Positions 16,049-26,130 of a stretch of DNA of 61,801 nt are shown here, in pieces. Positions within the stretch are counted from its first letter, which is position 1. Every line of letters begins with the position of its first letter. Made by a program: the position numbers and the translations under genes. The notes beneath the pieces were generated by a model. The model did no database searches and was not told the origin of the DNA. It worked only from the letters and a program-made list of their open reading frames with translations. Source of the stretch: Bacteroidales bacterium UBA1195 (GTDB taxonomy: Bacteria; Bacteroidota; Bacteroidia; Bacteroidales; WCHB1-69). The stretch spans positions 343 through 62,143 of the forward strand of contig DBYD01000054.1 in NCBI GenBank assembly GCA_002309855.1. Reading direction: 5' to 3'.

Positions 16049-17509
16049 TTATTGCGCACGGACAAAACGGTACTGATTGCCATCTATATGAAGAAAATAG
16101 AACGGTTCATCCGGCAAAGGGAAATATTCCGGATTCAGCCCTTCCCGGTGCAGGAAAATCCACCAGGGGACAAAGGCAACACGGTCGGTTGCCAGCAATT
16201 CCGGCAACTGCAATGCGGCGATATCCTCATACACAAACAGGTTGGAACAGCATTCCCTACCATGCCTGGCGGTGACGTAAAGCATCGACTCGATACCGGT
16301 ACCCCAAGAATAGTCCACGCCAAACGATTCAGCATCCTCCTTGGATACAAACAGCTTGTGCACCCCCTCCTGCCGGGCATCCACAAGCAGATCATCCATC
16401 TTTTGCAGCCGCTCCGATGCCTCTTCCGCACCGTTGCCCATCCGGATGAAAGTGAGTGCCAGCAACAACATCAGAAGCAAACAGGCAATACGATGCCCGA
16501 AAGGCTTCCATTCCGGCATCACCTCCCGCACAAAGGGCAGCGCGGTGAACAATGCCATCGGAAGGAAGGAACGTTCCATCGCAATCGGGCCGTCCCCGGC
16601 AAAATATATCCAAAGCGTGATGAAAAGGAAAAACAGGTTAAAACCGATGTAAAACACGGATTTCCACACCATCTTGCGCCGGATGTACCACACCGAGGTC
16701 CAGACGAAGAGCAGCAACGGCATGTAATAGAGTGAGAAGATGTGGTCCTTGAAAAATTTAAGGCTTCCGAAATGCCAGAAATCAGGAAGTTTTGAAAGCA
16801 GCTCCGGCAAAGGCAGCAGGAAGCTGGCGTCCCTTCCGCCCTGCGCAGGCAGCAATAATTTCAGAGCCTCAACAAGCACAAAGGCGGCAAGGGCGAAAAC
16901 CGTCTCCCAACGGAAGCTGAAGCCCTCGTCAACCCAGACATAGAGCCATACAAAAGCCAGAAAGAAAATCGCGACCGGATGGATGAAGGCACAGAAGGCG
17001 GCCACAGCCAGCAACGCCGCCGCATGGCACACCGCAGCCACCTTTGAAGAGCTCCGGCGCCTATAAGCCAGCAGGGTATAAAGCAGCGCAGCGGCAAACA
17101 CCAGCTGGAAGGTTTCGGAAATGCCATGCAGGAAGGTATGGTTCATGCAAAAGAAGGGAAACAGCATCGCCAGGGCGGTGCCATAATCCTTAAGCAGATG
17201 CTGCACCGCAATGTAGCAGCCGTATCCTATAAGCACGAATGATACCGAATAGGCTGCAATTATGCCGGACAACGGCAGGTGCAGCTTAAGGAAAAGCAGC
17301 GGCAGCAGTTCGGAAACCACCATGCTGCACCGCCCGTCATTAATTGTGAAGCTGCCGGAATTGATAAGGCCGAACACCTGAAAGGCCGAATCCATATAGC
17401 AGACACGCGGGAACATCCAGACAAGGGAAAAGACCAGCATTGTCAGGAAAGTCAGGTGTCCGAGATAAACATATCCTGTTCTGATGCGACGAAGCTGTCT
17501 GTCGTTCAT
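16049..17509 (-). CDS. Multi-pass membrane protein, GT-C-like, function unknown
   Basis: 486 residues from the ATG at 17509. The longer frame would overlap the upstream gene, while this start lies 1 nt after that gene's stop. About ten hydrophobic segments alternate with short loops. A soluble C-terminal portion (after about 385) contains a conserved-looking FGVDYSWGTGIESMLYVTARHG. An early loop (FPRVCYMDSAFQVFGLIN) with an acidic residue after the first helix, and this general layout, recall GT-C glycosyltransferases, but no diagnostic motif is convincing. It is co-transcribed with the DUF4301 gene. Confidence 0.65.
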   Translation of the reverse strand: MNDRQLRRIRTGYVYLGHLTFLTMLVFSLVWMFPRVCYMDSAFQVFGLINSGSFTINDGRCSMVVSELLPLLFLKLHLPLSGIIAAYSVSFVLIGYGCYIAVQHLLKDYGTALAMLFPFFCMNHTFLHGISETFQLVFAAALLYTLLAYRRRSSSKVAAVCHAAALLAVAAFCAFIHPVAIFFLAFVWLYVWVDEGFSFRWETVFALAAFVLVEALKLLLPAQGGRDASFLLPLPELLSKLPDFWHFGSLKFFKDHIFSLYYMPLLLFVWTSVWYIRRKMVWKSVFYIGFNLFFLFITLWIYFAGDGPIAMERSFLPMALFTALPFVREVMPEWKPFGHRIACLLLMLLLALTFIRMGNGAEEASERLQKMDDLLVDARQEGVHKLFVSKEDAESFGVDYSWGTGIESMLYVTARHGRECCSNLFVYEDIAALQLPELLATDRVAFVPWWIFLHREGLNPEYFPLPDEPFYFLHIDGNQYRFVRAQ

Positions 17510-17510
17510 T

Positions 17511-19031
17511 TTATCTGGCATTTGATGTGAAAACATGGGCGGGACGCAGCAGATCCTCCACCGTCTTCACCGGAGTGAAGGTGGAAAGCGGAACCGCCAC
17601 GAACAGAGTTATCCAGTCGGACATGGAGCCGTTCCACAATCCCGGATGCTCCAGCACGCGGAGCGTCTTGCCAGCACTGGACTTTTCTGTGGTGAAATAG
17701 CGTCCGTTGTCAACATGCCGCCGCAAATCGAAACGGCCGCCCTGGTAGCCGTTCCAGCTGCAGACCAGATCGACCGGGTTGAAATACTGGGAATCGTCCA
17801 GGCACTGCCGCTGTTCAGCATCCTCCAGATCCATTTCGGAGGTCTCGACAATCTGCAGGGATGGCACCCCATCCTTTTCCACCCAGAAGGGGCCGCCGCC
17901 GGGATCCTTCTCCCTTTTCACCATTCCGCACACACGTATGGGACGGTCCAGCTGCCGGCGGCAGTAGTCCGCCCGCTGCGCCAGCCCGAAAGAGCCGTAA
18001 CCGGCTGGGAAGGCCATCTGCAAATCCTCCCGCATCATCCGCTCGATGGCGGAAAGCCGCGCCTCATCAGCACCGGCATCCAACTGCCGCAGGGCTTCAA
18101 AGCAGGCCTGCTGCCTCTCCAGAAGCAGCGCGGCAAGACATTTTTTATATTGTATGGTGTCACCGCGCAGCGCATCGGTGGTCACATTGTCGATATTCTT
18201 CACGAACACCACGTCGGCATCCAGCCGGTTAAGGTTGAGCAGCAGGCTCCCGTGCCCTCCCGGACGGAAAACGATCCGACCTTCGGGATCACGGAACAGA
18301 TTTCCGTCACTGTCAAGCGAAACTGTGTCGGTTTCAGGCATCTGTTGCGAAAAATCCACCTCAAACATATATCCTGTCACCTTCTCATAAACAGTTTTAA
18401 GCTGTCCGGCTAACTTACGGAAGGCCTCTTCATGCTCCGGCGAAACAGTGAAATGGAGACGCACCCGTCCGTCGCCGCCGACAGCATAGGAAGCGCCTTC
18501 AACCCAATGCTCCTCAAATGCGGTACGGACCTTCTCCCCATACAGGTGGAACGGCAGCAGCCCTTTCGGCATCCGTCCGAAGCCCCAGCCCTTCTCCGTG
18601 AGAATGAAGCGAAGCAGGTCGGCATAATCTGCAGGGCCGTCCAGCTTATCAAGCGAAGTGCCCTTTGAGCGCAACGCCTCTGCCAGCTGTGGATAGAACG
18701 GATAGCGGGGAAGCGTTTCCGCCAGTTCGGAAGCCTCCTCCGGCGTGCAGCCCCCCATCATTTGGAACCATTTTTTGAACATGCGCGTGGCGGCACCGGA
18801 GGCCGGCACAAACTTGAGGCACCTTCTGCCCTGCATCAGGGTGTCGTACGAACTCTCCAACCTGTTCCGTTCCTGTTCGGACAGAACCTCTATCCCGTCA
18901 CCGGGCACGGCCGGACGCAGCACACGCAGCGCATGGCGCGCCTCACACATGCGGTCCAGCTGTCCAAGCACCGTCTCCACGGACAATCCGTGTCCTTGCA
19001 ATTGTTCACGATCTTTTGCCGAAAATTCCAT
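17511..19031 (-). CDS. DUF4301 family protein
   Basis: 506 residues. The N-terminal KFVPASGAATRMFK segment is the hallmark I know from DUF4301, and GGHGSLLLNLNRLDADVVFVKNIDNV in the middle is also typical. Nucleotidyltransferase-like sugar-nucleotide binding has been suggested by the GAATRM loop (G-x-x-T/S-R resembles the NTP loop of sugar nucleotidyltransferases), but the reaction is not known to me. The end (VDLVCSWNGYQGGRFDL) is also a family feature. It lies 27 nt downstream of polA and directly upstream of the membrane protein. Confidence 0.85.
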   Translation of the reverse strand: MEFSAKDREQLQGHGLSVETVLGQLDRMCEARHALRVLRPAVPGDGIEVLSEQERNRLESSYDTLMQGRRCLKFVPASGAATRMFKKWFQMMGGCTPEEASELAETLPRYPFYPQLAEALRSKGTSLDKLDGPADYADLLRFILTEKGWGFGRMPKGLLPFHLYGEKVRTAFEEHWVEGASYAVGGDGRVRLHFTVSPEHEEAFRKLAGQLKTVYEKVTGYMFEVDFSQQMPETDTVSLDSDGNLFRDPEGRIVFRPGGHGSLLLNLNRLDADVVFVKNIDNVTTDALRGDTIQYKKCLAALLLERQQACFEALRQLDAGADEARLSAIERMMREDLQMAFPAGYGSFGLAQRADYCRRQLDRPIRVCGMVKREKDPGGGPFWVEKDGVPSLQIVETSEMDLEDAEQRQCLDDSQYFNPVDLVCSWNGYQGGRFDLRRHVDNGRYFTTEKSSAGKTLRVLEHPGLWNGSMSDWITLFVAVPLSTFTPVKTVEDLLRPAHVFTSNAR

Positions 19032-19058
19032 ATATATGTCTCCTTTCTGTTTTATTTG

Positions 19059-21824
19059 TCAATGTGCCTCAAGCCAATTGTTCCCGGAACGGATGTCCAC
19101 CTCCAGCGGCACACCCACCGGCAACGCCTCAATCATGGCGGTCCGTACGATTTCCCGCACCTCCTCCAGCTCCGGAAGAGGCACATCAAGCACAAGCTCG
19201 TCATGGACCTGCAGCACTATTGCTGACTGCAGCCCTCTTTTTTCCAGTTCGTCAAAAATACGCACCATGGCAATCTTTATCATGTCAGCGGCAGAACCCT
19301 GAATCGGAGCGTTCACCGCATTGCGCTCAGCCATCCCACGGATCACCGAATTGTTCGACCGGATGTCCGGCAGGTAGCGACGGCGCTTGCAGATTGTCTC
19401 AACATAGCCATGATCCAGGGCAAACTGCTTCTGCGCCTCCATGAACTGCCGTATGCCCGGATACTGTTCAAAATACTGTCCGATCAGCGCAGCCGCCTCT
19501 TTCCTGGGGATATCCAGCCGCTCCGAAAGGCCGAAGGCCGAAATTCCGTATATGATTCCGAAATTGACCGTCTTGGCATTGCGGCGCATCTCCTTTGTAA
19601 CCTGTCCGATCCCGACATTGTAAATTTTTGCGGCAGTTGCTGCATGGATGTCCATACCATGCCTGAAAGCCTCCTGCATGCCTGCATCCCCGCTCATTCC
19701 GGCCATGATGCGCAGCTCTATCTGTGAATAGTCCGCCGCAAGCAGCAGATGCCCTGAATCGGCGGGCACGAACGCCTTACGGATTTCACGCCCCTCATCG
19801 TTACGGACAGGAATGTTCTGCAGGTTCGGGTTACTGGAGCTCAACCGCCCCGTGGCGGTGACCGTCTGGTTGAACGAGGTGTGCACCCTTCCTGTCAGCG
19901 GATTCACCAGCTGCTGGAAGGCCTCCGTATAGGTGGAGCGCAGCTTCTGCAAGCCGCGGTAGTCCAGCACAGCCTGGACTATTGGATGCTTGTGCACCAG
20001 CTTTTGCAGGACCTCCTCCCCTGTCTGGTACTGCTTGGTCTTGGTAAGTTTCGCATTCTCCACAATGCGCAGCTTCTCAAAAAGGATGACGCCCAACTGC
20101 CGTGGGGAGGCGATATTGAAGGTTTCGCCCGCAAGGGCGTATATCTGCTGTTCCAACGCTGCTATGCGCTCCTGCAGCACGCCTGAATACTGCTTAAGGT
20201 AACCGGTATCCACGCGGACGCCTTTGCGCTCCATGGCAGCCAGCACCTGCACTAACGGCATCTCAACCTTTTCGAACAGTTCCCATGCCTCACGATCGTG
20301 AAGCATAGGCTCAAAAACTCGGAAAAGCCGGAAGGTGATGTCGGCATCCTCGCAGGCATAATCCCTCAATTCCTCAATCGGCACATCGCGCAACCTTTTC
20401 CTGTCACCCAACATCTCCCTGTAGGAGACAGTCTCATAGGAGAGATATTGGAAAGCCAGCTGGTCCATATTATGCTTCTGCTCCGGCTCAAGCAGGTAGT
20501 GCGCCAGCATCGTATCGAAACAGGGGCCGGCAATCCTCACCCCGTAACGCTGCAGCACCTGCAGGTCAAACTTGAGGTTCTGCGCCACCTTGCAAACCTT
20601 CGGATCCTCAAACACAGGCTGGAGCGCGGCAAGCCACATGCCGGCCTCCGCAGCATCTTCCGGGAAGAGCACAAAGCAGGCCTTCCCCTCCTCCATGCAG
20701 ACCGAAAGGCCCACAATATTAAGTTGCAGCACATCCAGGCTGTCGGTCTCCGTATCAAAACAGAAGGCTTGCGACTCCGCCATGTGCGCACCCAGCTGCA
20801 ACAATCCTTCAAAACTGTCCACCAACCGGTATTCATGCGGCGTGTTGCGCAACGTGGAGACGGAGGCGGACTCCCCTCCTGCATCCGGATCCATGCCGAA
20901 CAGGCCGGGTAGCATTCCGGACGGCTCCACCGTCATCGGGTAGTCGTTCTGGATACGACGCAGCAGCTGCCGGAACTCCAACTCCTCCAACACCGGACGC
21001 AACAGTTTGAAATCTGGCGGCTGCGCGACAAAATCCGCTTCATTGAGCTCCAACGGCACATCCAACATTATGGTGGCCAGCATTTTTGACTGCAACGCGT
21101 CCTCAGCGCCCTCCCGGACCTTTATCCGGAGCTTTTCATTTTCGATTTCATCAGTATGCTCAAGCATGTTTTCAATGGAACCGAACTGCGCAATCAGCTT
21201 TTTCGCAGTCACCTCGCCCACCCCCTTGATGCCGGGGATGTTATCGGAGGAATCGCCCCACAAGCCCAGCAGGTCGATCAGCTGCTCAGGGTTACGGATG
21301 GAATATTTCTCACAAACCTCAGGCACGCCCAGCACGCTGAAACCGCTGCCGAGATGCGCCGGCTTGTACATGAAGATGCGGTCTGATACCAGCTGCCCGT
21401 AATCCTTGTCAGCGGTCACCATATAGACCTCAAAGCCCCGCTTCTCGGCCCGCTTGGCCACCGTTCCGATTATGTCGTCCGCCTCATATCCGGGCAGCTC
21501 CAGCAAAGGTATGCGGAATGCCGCAATCAGGTTGCGGATGTCCGGCAGGGAGGCGACAATGTCCTCCGGCGTGCTTTCGCGGTTTGCCTTGTATTCGCTG
21601 AACCCCGCATGGCGCAGGGTCGGGGCGAAACTGTCGAAAGCAACCCCGATATGTGAAGGTTTCTCCTTTCGGATGATTTCGTAGAGCGAATTGGCGAAAC
21701 CCAGCACCGCCGAGGTGTTTTTCCCCTTGGAGTTGATGCGCGGATTTTTGTTCAGGGCATAATACGAACGGTAAATAAGCCCCATGGCGTCAATAAGAAA
21801 AAGCTTTTTATGCTGCTGTTCCAT
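19059..21824 (-). CDS. polA: DNA polymerase I
   Basis: 921 residues from the ATG at 21824 (MEQQHKKLFLIDAMGLIYRS). The frame open to 21890 is excluded because the promoter lies inside it. Order: 5'-3' flap nuclease (about 1-300), 3'-5' proofreading exonuclease (about 330-520) with FDTETDSLD intact, then the polymerase. Polymerase motif A is LLLAADYSQIELR, motif B is RRNAKTVNFGIIYG and motif C is QVHDELVLD. It fills gaps and removes RNA primers. It is the first gene of the long minus-strand run that continues to DUF4301 and the membrane protein. Confidence 0.97.
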   Translation of the reverse strand: MEQQHKKLFLIDAMGLIYRSYYALNKNPRINSKGKNTSAVLGFANSLYEIIRKEKPSHIGVAFDSFAPTLRHAGFSEYKANRESTPEDIVASLPDIRNLIAAFRIPLLELPGYEADDIIGTVAKRAEKRGFEVYMVTADKDYGQLVSDRIFMYKPAHLGSGFSVLGVPEVCEKYSIRNPEQLIDLLGLWGDSSDNIPGIKGVGEVTAKKLIAQFGSIENMLEHTDEIENEKLRIKVREGAEDALQSKMLATIMLDVPLELNEADFVAQPPDFKLLRPVLEELEFRQLLRRIQNDYPMTVEPSGMLPGLFGMDPDAGGESASVSTLRNTPHEYRLVDSFEGLLQLGAHMAESQAFCFDTETDSLDVLQLNIVGLSVCMEEGKACFVLFPEDAAEAGMWLAALQPVFEDPKVCKVAQNLKFDLQVLQRYGVRIAGPCFDTMLAHYLLEPEQKHNMDQLAFQYLSYETVSYREMLGDRKRLRDVPIEELRDYACEDADITFRLFRVFEPMLHDREAWELFEKVEMPLVQVLAAMERKGVRVDTGYLKQYSGVLQERIAALEQQIYALAGETFNIASPRQLGVILFEKLRIVENAKLTKTKQYQTGEEVLQKLVHKHPIVQAVLDYRGLQKLRSTYTEAFQQLVNPLTGRVHTSFNQTVTATGRLSSSNPNLQNIPVRNDEGREIRKAFVPADSGHLLLAADYSQIELRIMAGMSGDAGMQEAFRHGMDIHAATAAKIYNVGIGQVTKEMRRNAKTVNFGIIYGISAFGLSERLDIPRKEAAALIGQYFEQYPGIRQFMEAQKQFALDHGYVETICKRRRYLPDIRSNNSVIRGMAERNAVNAPIQGSAADMIKIAMVRIFDELEKRGLQSAIVLQVHDELVLDVPLPELEEVREIVRTAMIEALPVGVPLEVDIRSGNNWLEAH

Positions 21825-21864
21825 CAATAGAAATTTATGTGCGCCGCCACATGCGACGCATCCG

Positions 21865-21891
21865 CAAAAGTAGCATTTTTTCCGATACAAA
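21865..21891 (-). promoter_or_regulatory. Promoter of polA
   Basis: Minus-strand core TACTTTTG (21865-21872) and TTTG-TATC with exactly 15 nt between TTTG and the core. The leader is about 35 nt. The stretch is nearly the same as the promoters at 59134 and 61030. Confidence 0.7.
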
Positions 21892-21927
21892 GCGAAGGGT
21901 GGGAAATTTTTATCTCAACGGCTGCAT

Positions 21928-21954
21928 TCCGCATCCGGATTTCATGTAAATTTG
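21928..21954 (+). promoter_or_regulatory. Promoter of the pgm-lpxD-mreCD operon
   Basis: TAAATTTG (21947-21954) with TCCG-CAT beginning 15 nt upstream. The ATG at 21995 is 40 nt downstream. It is divergent from the polA promoter, with 36 nt between the two boxes. Confidence 0.65.
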
Positions 21955-21994
21955 CATTTTATTTTCATAGAGTATCACATAAAAAAAGACAGCG

Positions 21995-23722
21995 ATGGAA
22001 AAAATAGTGGAGGAACGCGTAAACACTTGGCTGAACGGAGCCTATGACGAAGAAACCAAAGCGGAGGTATGGGACATGCAGCGGCATCGCCCGGACGAAC
22101 TTCAGGATGCCTTCTACAAGGAACTGGAATTCGGCACCGGCGGAATGCGCGGCATCATGGGTGCGGGAACAAACCGCATGAACAGATACACCGTCGCCAT
22201 GGCGACGCAGGGTCTGGCGAACTACGTGCGCAAATGCGTCACAGAAAGGCAGCCGCGCATGGCGGTGGCCTACGATTCACGCAACAACAGCCGTGAATTT
22301 TCGGAAATTGTGGCCGATGTGCTCTCCGCAAACGACATAAAGGTGTTCCTGTTCAACCAGATCACCCCCACCCCGGAGCTCTCCTTCAGCATACGGCAGC
22401 TCCAGTGCGACAGCGGCGTTATGGTGACAGCATCCCATAACCCTAAGGAATACAACGGTTACAAGGCCTACTGGAACGACGGCGGCCAGCTGGTTCCGCC
22501 CCACGACGGCAATGTGATTGCGGAGGTGAGGAAAATCACCTCCATCGATGATGTGAAATGGACCCGCAAACCGGAGAATGTGCAGTACGTCGGCGAGGAG
22601 GTGCACGCCCCCTACATGGAGCGCATCAAATCGTTGAGCCTGCATCCCGAAGCCATACAAAAGCAGCATGACCTGAAAATAGTGTACACTCCGCTGCACG
22701 GTACCGGCGTATACATGATACCGCGCTCGCTGAAGAATTTCGGATTCGACAATGTCTCCCTTGTGGAGAAACAGGCCGTTCCGGACGGCAACTTCAGCAC
22801 TGTTGTCTCCCCGAACCCTGAGGAGAAGGCGGCCATGCGGATGGCGATAGAACAGGCTGAAAAGCTCCAGGCAGACCTTGTGCTGGCCAGCGACCCCGAT
22901 GCAGACCGCATCGGCGTGGCGGTGCCAAAGGGCGACGGGAGCTATGAGCTGCTCAACGGCAACATGACGCTCACCCTGCTTGTCCGCTACCTGCTGAAGG
23001 AATGGAAGCGGGCCGGAAAAATCGACGGAAAACAGTATGTGGTCAAGACGGTTGTAACCACGGAGCTTATCCGCGACATCGCCCGCAAGGAGGGCGTGGC
23101 CTGCTACGATGTGCTGACAGGATTCAAGTATATTGCCGACAAGATTCTTGAACTTGAGGGCAGGGAGCAGTTCATTGCCGGCGGTGAGGAGAGCTTCGGC
23201 TGCCTTGCAGGCGACTTTGTACGCGACAAGGATGCGGTCATCTCCTGCTCGCTGCTGGCCGAATTCGCCGCACTTGCCAAAACCGAAGGCAAGAGCCTGC
23301 GCGACCTGCTTATCGACACCTACATCGAATACGGCTACTACCGTGAGAGCCTGCTCTCAATCACCAAGAAGGGACAGAGCGGCGCGGAGGAGATCCGCCA
23401 CATGATGGAGGAATACCGCGAACACCCGTACAGCAGCATCCACGGCATTGAAGTTGTCCGCATCGACGACATTCTTCTTTCCACCTCAACCGACTGCCGC
23501 ACCGGAGCCAAGACCCCGATACAACAGCCCAAGTCGGATGTGCTCCAGTTCCATCTGGCGGACGGCAGCAAGGTCACCATGCGGCCATCCGGCACCGAAC
23601 CGAAAATAAAGTTCTACTTCAGCGTCCGGGAAAAGCTGGAGCGGCGTGAGGACTACGATGCCGCAGTGGAGGCCGCCGAAGCAAAGATACAAGGAATCAT
23701 CCAATACATGAAACTCAAGTAA
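21995..23722 (+). CDS. Phosphoglucomutase/phosphomannomutase (alpha-D-phosphohexomutase family)
   Basis: 575 residues. It interconverts sugar 1- and 6-phosphates. The phosphoserine loop TASHNPKEYNGYK, the metal-binding loop ASDPDADRIGVAVP, the sugar-binding GGEESFGC and the C-terminal phosphate-binding RPSGTEPKIKFY are all intact and in order. The length matches the long PGM2-like bacterial form, so glucose 1-phosphate is the likely main substrate; mannose specificity cannot be excluded. It is the first gene of an operon with lpxD copy 2, mreC and mreD. Confidence 0.92.
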   Translation: MEKIVEERVNTWLNGAYDEETKAEVWDMQRHRPDELQDAFYKELEFGTGGMRGIMGAGTNRMNRYTVAMATQGLANYVRKCVTERQPRMAVAYDSRNNSREFSEIVADVLSANDIKVFLFNQITPTPELSFSIRQLQCDSGVMVTASHNPKEYNGYKAYWNDGGQLVPPHDGNVIAEVRKITSIDDVKWTRKPENVQYVGEEVHAPYMERIKSLSLHPEAIQKQHDLKIVYTPLHGTGVYMIPRSLKNFGFDNVSLVEKQAVPDGNFSTVVSPNPEEKAAMRMAIEQAEKLQADLVLASDPDADRIGVAVPKGDGSYELLNGNMTLTLLVRYLLKEWKRAGKIDGKQYVVKTVVTTELIRDIARKEGVACYDVLTGFKYIADKILELEGREQFIAGGEESFGCLAGDFVRDKDAVISCSLLAEFAALAKTEGKSLRDLLIDTYIEYGYYRESLLSITKKGQSGAEEIRHMMEEYREHPYSSIHGIEVVRIDDILLSTSTDCRTGAKTPIQQPKSDVLQFHLADGSKVTMRPSGTEPKIKFYFSVREKLERREDYDAAVEAAEAKIQGIIQYMKLK

Positions 23723-23723
23723 A

Positions 23724-24755
23724 ATGATGAAATTCACCGTACAGCAGATAGCCGACCAGCTTGGCGCACGGGTTGAGGGAAATCCCGACGCCATCCTTTC
23801 AAAGTTTTCAAAAATAGATGCCGGTGAGGAGGAGGGGCTCTCCTTCCTGGCCAACCCCGCCTACACACATTATATTTATGACACCAAGGCAACCGCCGTG
23901 CTGGTGAGCGATGACTTTGAACCCTCCAAGCCGCTCCACTGCACCCTCATCCGTGTGAAGGACCCATACCTTGCCTTCGCCCAGCTGATGACATTCTACC
24001 AGCAGCAGCGTCGCAAGAGCGGCATCTCCCCCTTCGCCGCCATTTCAGAGAAGGCGGTGATCGGCAAGAACGTCTACATCGGCGACTTTGTCTCGATAAG
24101 CGAGGGGGTGGTCATCGGGGACAACTGCGAAATCTACCCGCACACCTTCATCGGGGACAATGTGCGCATAGGCCATGACACCATACTGCATTCCGGAGTG
24201 AAAATATATCACGAATGCGTCATCGGGAACCACTGCACGTTCCATTCCGGCGCAATCATCGGGGCGGACGGCTTCGGCTTCGCCCCGCAGGAGGACAAGC
24301 AGTACATGAAGATCCCGCAACTGGGCAACGTGGTGATTGAGGACAATGTGGACATAGGTGCGAACACCTGCATCGACCGCTCCACCATGGGCTCGACAAT
24401 AATACACAAAGGTGTGAAGCTCTGCAACTTCATCCAGATCGCCCACAACTGCGAAATCGGCGAGAACACCGTGATGGCCGCCATGTGCGGTGTGGCGGGC
24501 TCCACCAAAATAGGCAAGAACTGCCTCTTCGGCGGACAGGTCGGGGTCAACTGGCACCTGAACATCGGCGACAACGTGCAGGTGGCCGCCCAGAGCGCCG
24601 TCAACAACAGTTTCAAGTCGGGCAGCGCAGTCTTCGGCACTCCGGCGTTCGACGCAAAGGAGAGCATAAAATGCGTGGCCGTATACCGCCAGCTGCCCAA
24701 ACTGCTCGAACGGATTCAGGAACTTGAGGCGCAGGTGGAGAAGCTGAGCAAATAA
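23724..24755 (+). CDS. lpxD: UDP-3-O-acylglucosamine N-acyltransferase, copy 2
   Basis: 343 residues, starting 1 nt after the phosphoglucomutase stop. It has the same domain order as copy 1: N-terminal uridine-binding domain, beta-helix hexapeptide repeats with the catalytic histidine in NFIQIAHNCEIGENT, and a short coiled tail. The paralogues are similar along the whole length but differ throughout, so this is an old duplication or separate acquisition, not a recent copy. Its place with cell-shape genes suggests constitutive envelope synthesis; the pyrBI-linked copy may serve different conditions (inference). Confidence 0.93.
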   Translation: MMKFTVQQIADQLGARVEGNPDAILSKFSKIDAGEEEGLSFLANPAYTHYIYDTKATAVLVSDDFEPSKPLHCTLIRVKDPYLAFAQLMTFYQQQRRKSGISPFAAISEKAVIGKNVYIGDFVSISEGVVIGDNCEIYPHTFIGDNVRIGHDTILHSGVKIYHECVIGNHCTFHSGAIIGADGFGFAPQEDKQYMKIPQLGNVVIEDNVDIGANTCIDRSTMGSTIIHKGVKLCNFIQIAHNCEIGENTVMAAMCGVAGSTKIGKNCLFGGQVGVNWHLNIGDNVQVAAQSAVNNSFKSGSAVFGTPAFDAKESIKCVAVYRQLPKLLERIQELEAQVEKLSK

Positions 24756-24770
24756 CCATACCCTCCATCC

Positions 24771-25604
24771 ATGAGGAACCTGTTTGAATTCATCAGGCGT
24801 TACGCGGCAGTTTTCCTGTTTGTGATACTTGAAATCGTCTGCCTGCTGCTGATCACCTCCTCCACCGCCTACAAGCAATGGAAGGGCGGAACCGTCATAA
24901 GGGAGATGGCCGGGCCAGTGCTGCGGCAACGTGCCAAGGCTGCCTCATATTTCCATTTGCGGAAGGAGAACGAGGCACTGCTTGATTTCCAGCACAGACT
25001 GCTGCAACAGGTCTGTAACACCGACCTCAACACATCCGACAGTTCCATCACCGACAGCCTGCCTGAGCCGCTGCAGGCGCCGCTTTTCGACTACAAGGTG
25101 GCCAATATCCTTGAAAACACGACTTCACTGCCGGACAACTACCTTATTCTGGACAAAGGCTATGAGGACGGCATCCGGCAGGGACTTGGCGTGCTTTCCG
25201 ACCAGGGCGTTGTCGGCATCGTCAAGAACGTCTCGCCCCACTTCTGCACAGTGATGTCGCTGCTGCACTCCAAATTCAACCTGAGCGTTATACTGAAGGA
25301 CGGCATTGTTACAGGTGTGCTGTACTGGGACGGCAGGAACCACAGGAGGGCCATACTCCGCAACGTCTCCTCACTGGACCAGATAAAGGTCGGAGACACC
25401 CTTGTAACCCACCATTCACTGATTTTCCCGCCGGACTATCCGGTCGGGACCGTCTCGAAAATCCGCAAGGAGGTGGAGGATGGCTTCTACACTCTGGAAG
25501 TGCGGCTGAGCAACCACTTTGACCGGATGACACAGGTATGGATTGTTCAGAACAACTATTACGACGAACTGCAAACTTTAACAGACAGCACACGTCATGA
25601 ATAA
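24771..25604 (+). CDS. mreC: Rod shape-determining protein MreC
   Basis: 277 residues. One N-terminal membrane helix (YAAVFLFVILEIVCLLLI) is followed by a helical/coiled region (about 35-85) and the extracytoplasmic beta domain, with NYLILDKGYEDGIRQGLGVLSDQGVVGIV and the later GDTLVTHH. It scaffolds the elongasome in the periplasm with MreD, RodA and PBP2. Its end overlaps the start of mreD by 8 nt, so translation is coupled. Confidence 0.95.
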   Translation: MRNLFEFIRRYAAVFLFVILEIVCLLLITSSTAYKQWKGGTVIREMAGPVLRQRAKAASYFHLRKENEALLDFQHRLLQQVCNTDLNTSDSSITDSLPEPLQAPLFDYKVANILENTTSLPDNYLILDKGYEDGIRQGLGVLSDQGVVGIVKNVSPHFCTVMSLLHSKFNLSVILKDGIVTGVLYWDGRNHRRAILRNVSSLDQIKVGDTLVTHHSLIFPPDYPVGTVSKIRKEVEDGFYTLEVRLSNHFDRMTQVWIVQNNYYDELQTLTDSTRHE

Positions 25605-26118
25605 GAACTTCGCCTGGAAATATGTATGGCAGTTTCTGCTGTTGCTGGCCGCGCAGGTGCTGCTTTTGAACCGCATCTGCCTGTGGGGATACCTCACCCC
25701 GATGCTATATGTCATGTTCATTCTGACCCTTCCGTTCCAGACCCCACGATGGTTGGTGGTGCTGCTGGGGTTTGCAATCGGATTTGGAGTGGACTGCTTT
25801 TCCGGAATAATGGGCGTGCACGCTGCCGCAACCACCCTTATCGCCTTCATGCGGCCCGTTGTCATCAACCTGATTCCATACAACGCCACCCTGGAAGATC
25901 ACCAGCTTCCAACTTTGTGGGACATGCATTTCGGCTGGTTTGCCGGCTATACGCTGCTGTCCACCTTCATTCACCAGTTCCTGATTTTCTTCTTGGACAG
26001 CTTCAGCCTGGCCAACTTTTTCCACCTGATATGGATCAGCCTTATCAACAGTATTTTCACCACCCTGCTGATCATGATTGTCCAAGGACTTTTCTATAAC
26101 AGTTCCAAACGATACTGA
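25597..26118 (+). CDS. mreD: Rod shape-determining protein MreD
   Basis: 173 residues, about five membrane helices. The conserved GFAIGFGVDCFSGIMGVHAAATTLIAF segment lies near the middle. It is an inner-membrane partner of MreC. No mreB is in the window. The gene ends 12 nt before the convergent end of the hydrate dehydratase gene, with no room for separate terminators. Confidence 0.93.
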   Translation: MNKNFAWKYVWQFLLLLAAQVLLLNRICLWGYLTPMLYVMFILTLPFQTPRWLVVLLGFAIGFGVDCFSGIMGVHAAATTLIAFMRPVVINLIPYNATLEDHQLPTLWDMHFGWFAGYTLLSTFIHQFLIFFLDSFSLANFFHLIWISLINSIFTTLLIMIVQGLFYNSSKRY

Positions 26119-26130
26119 ACTGAAATAAAA

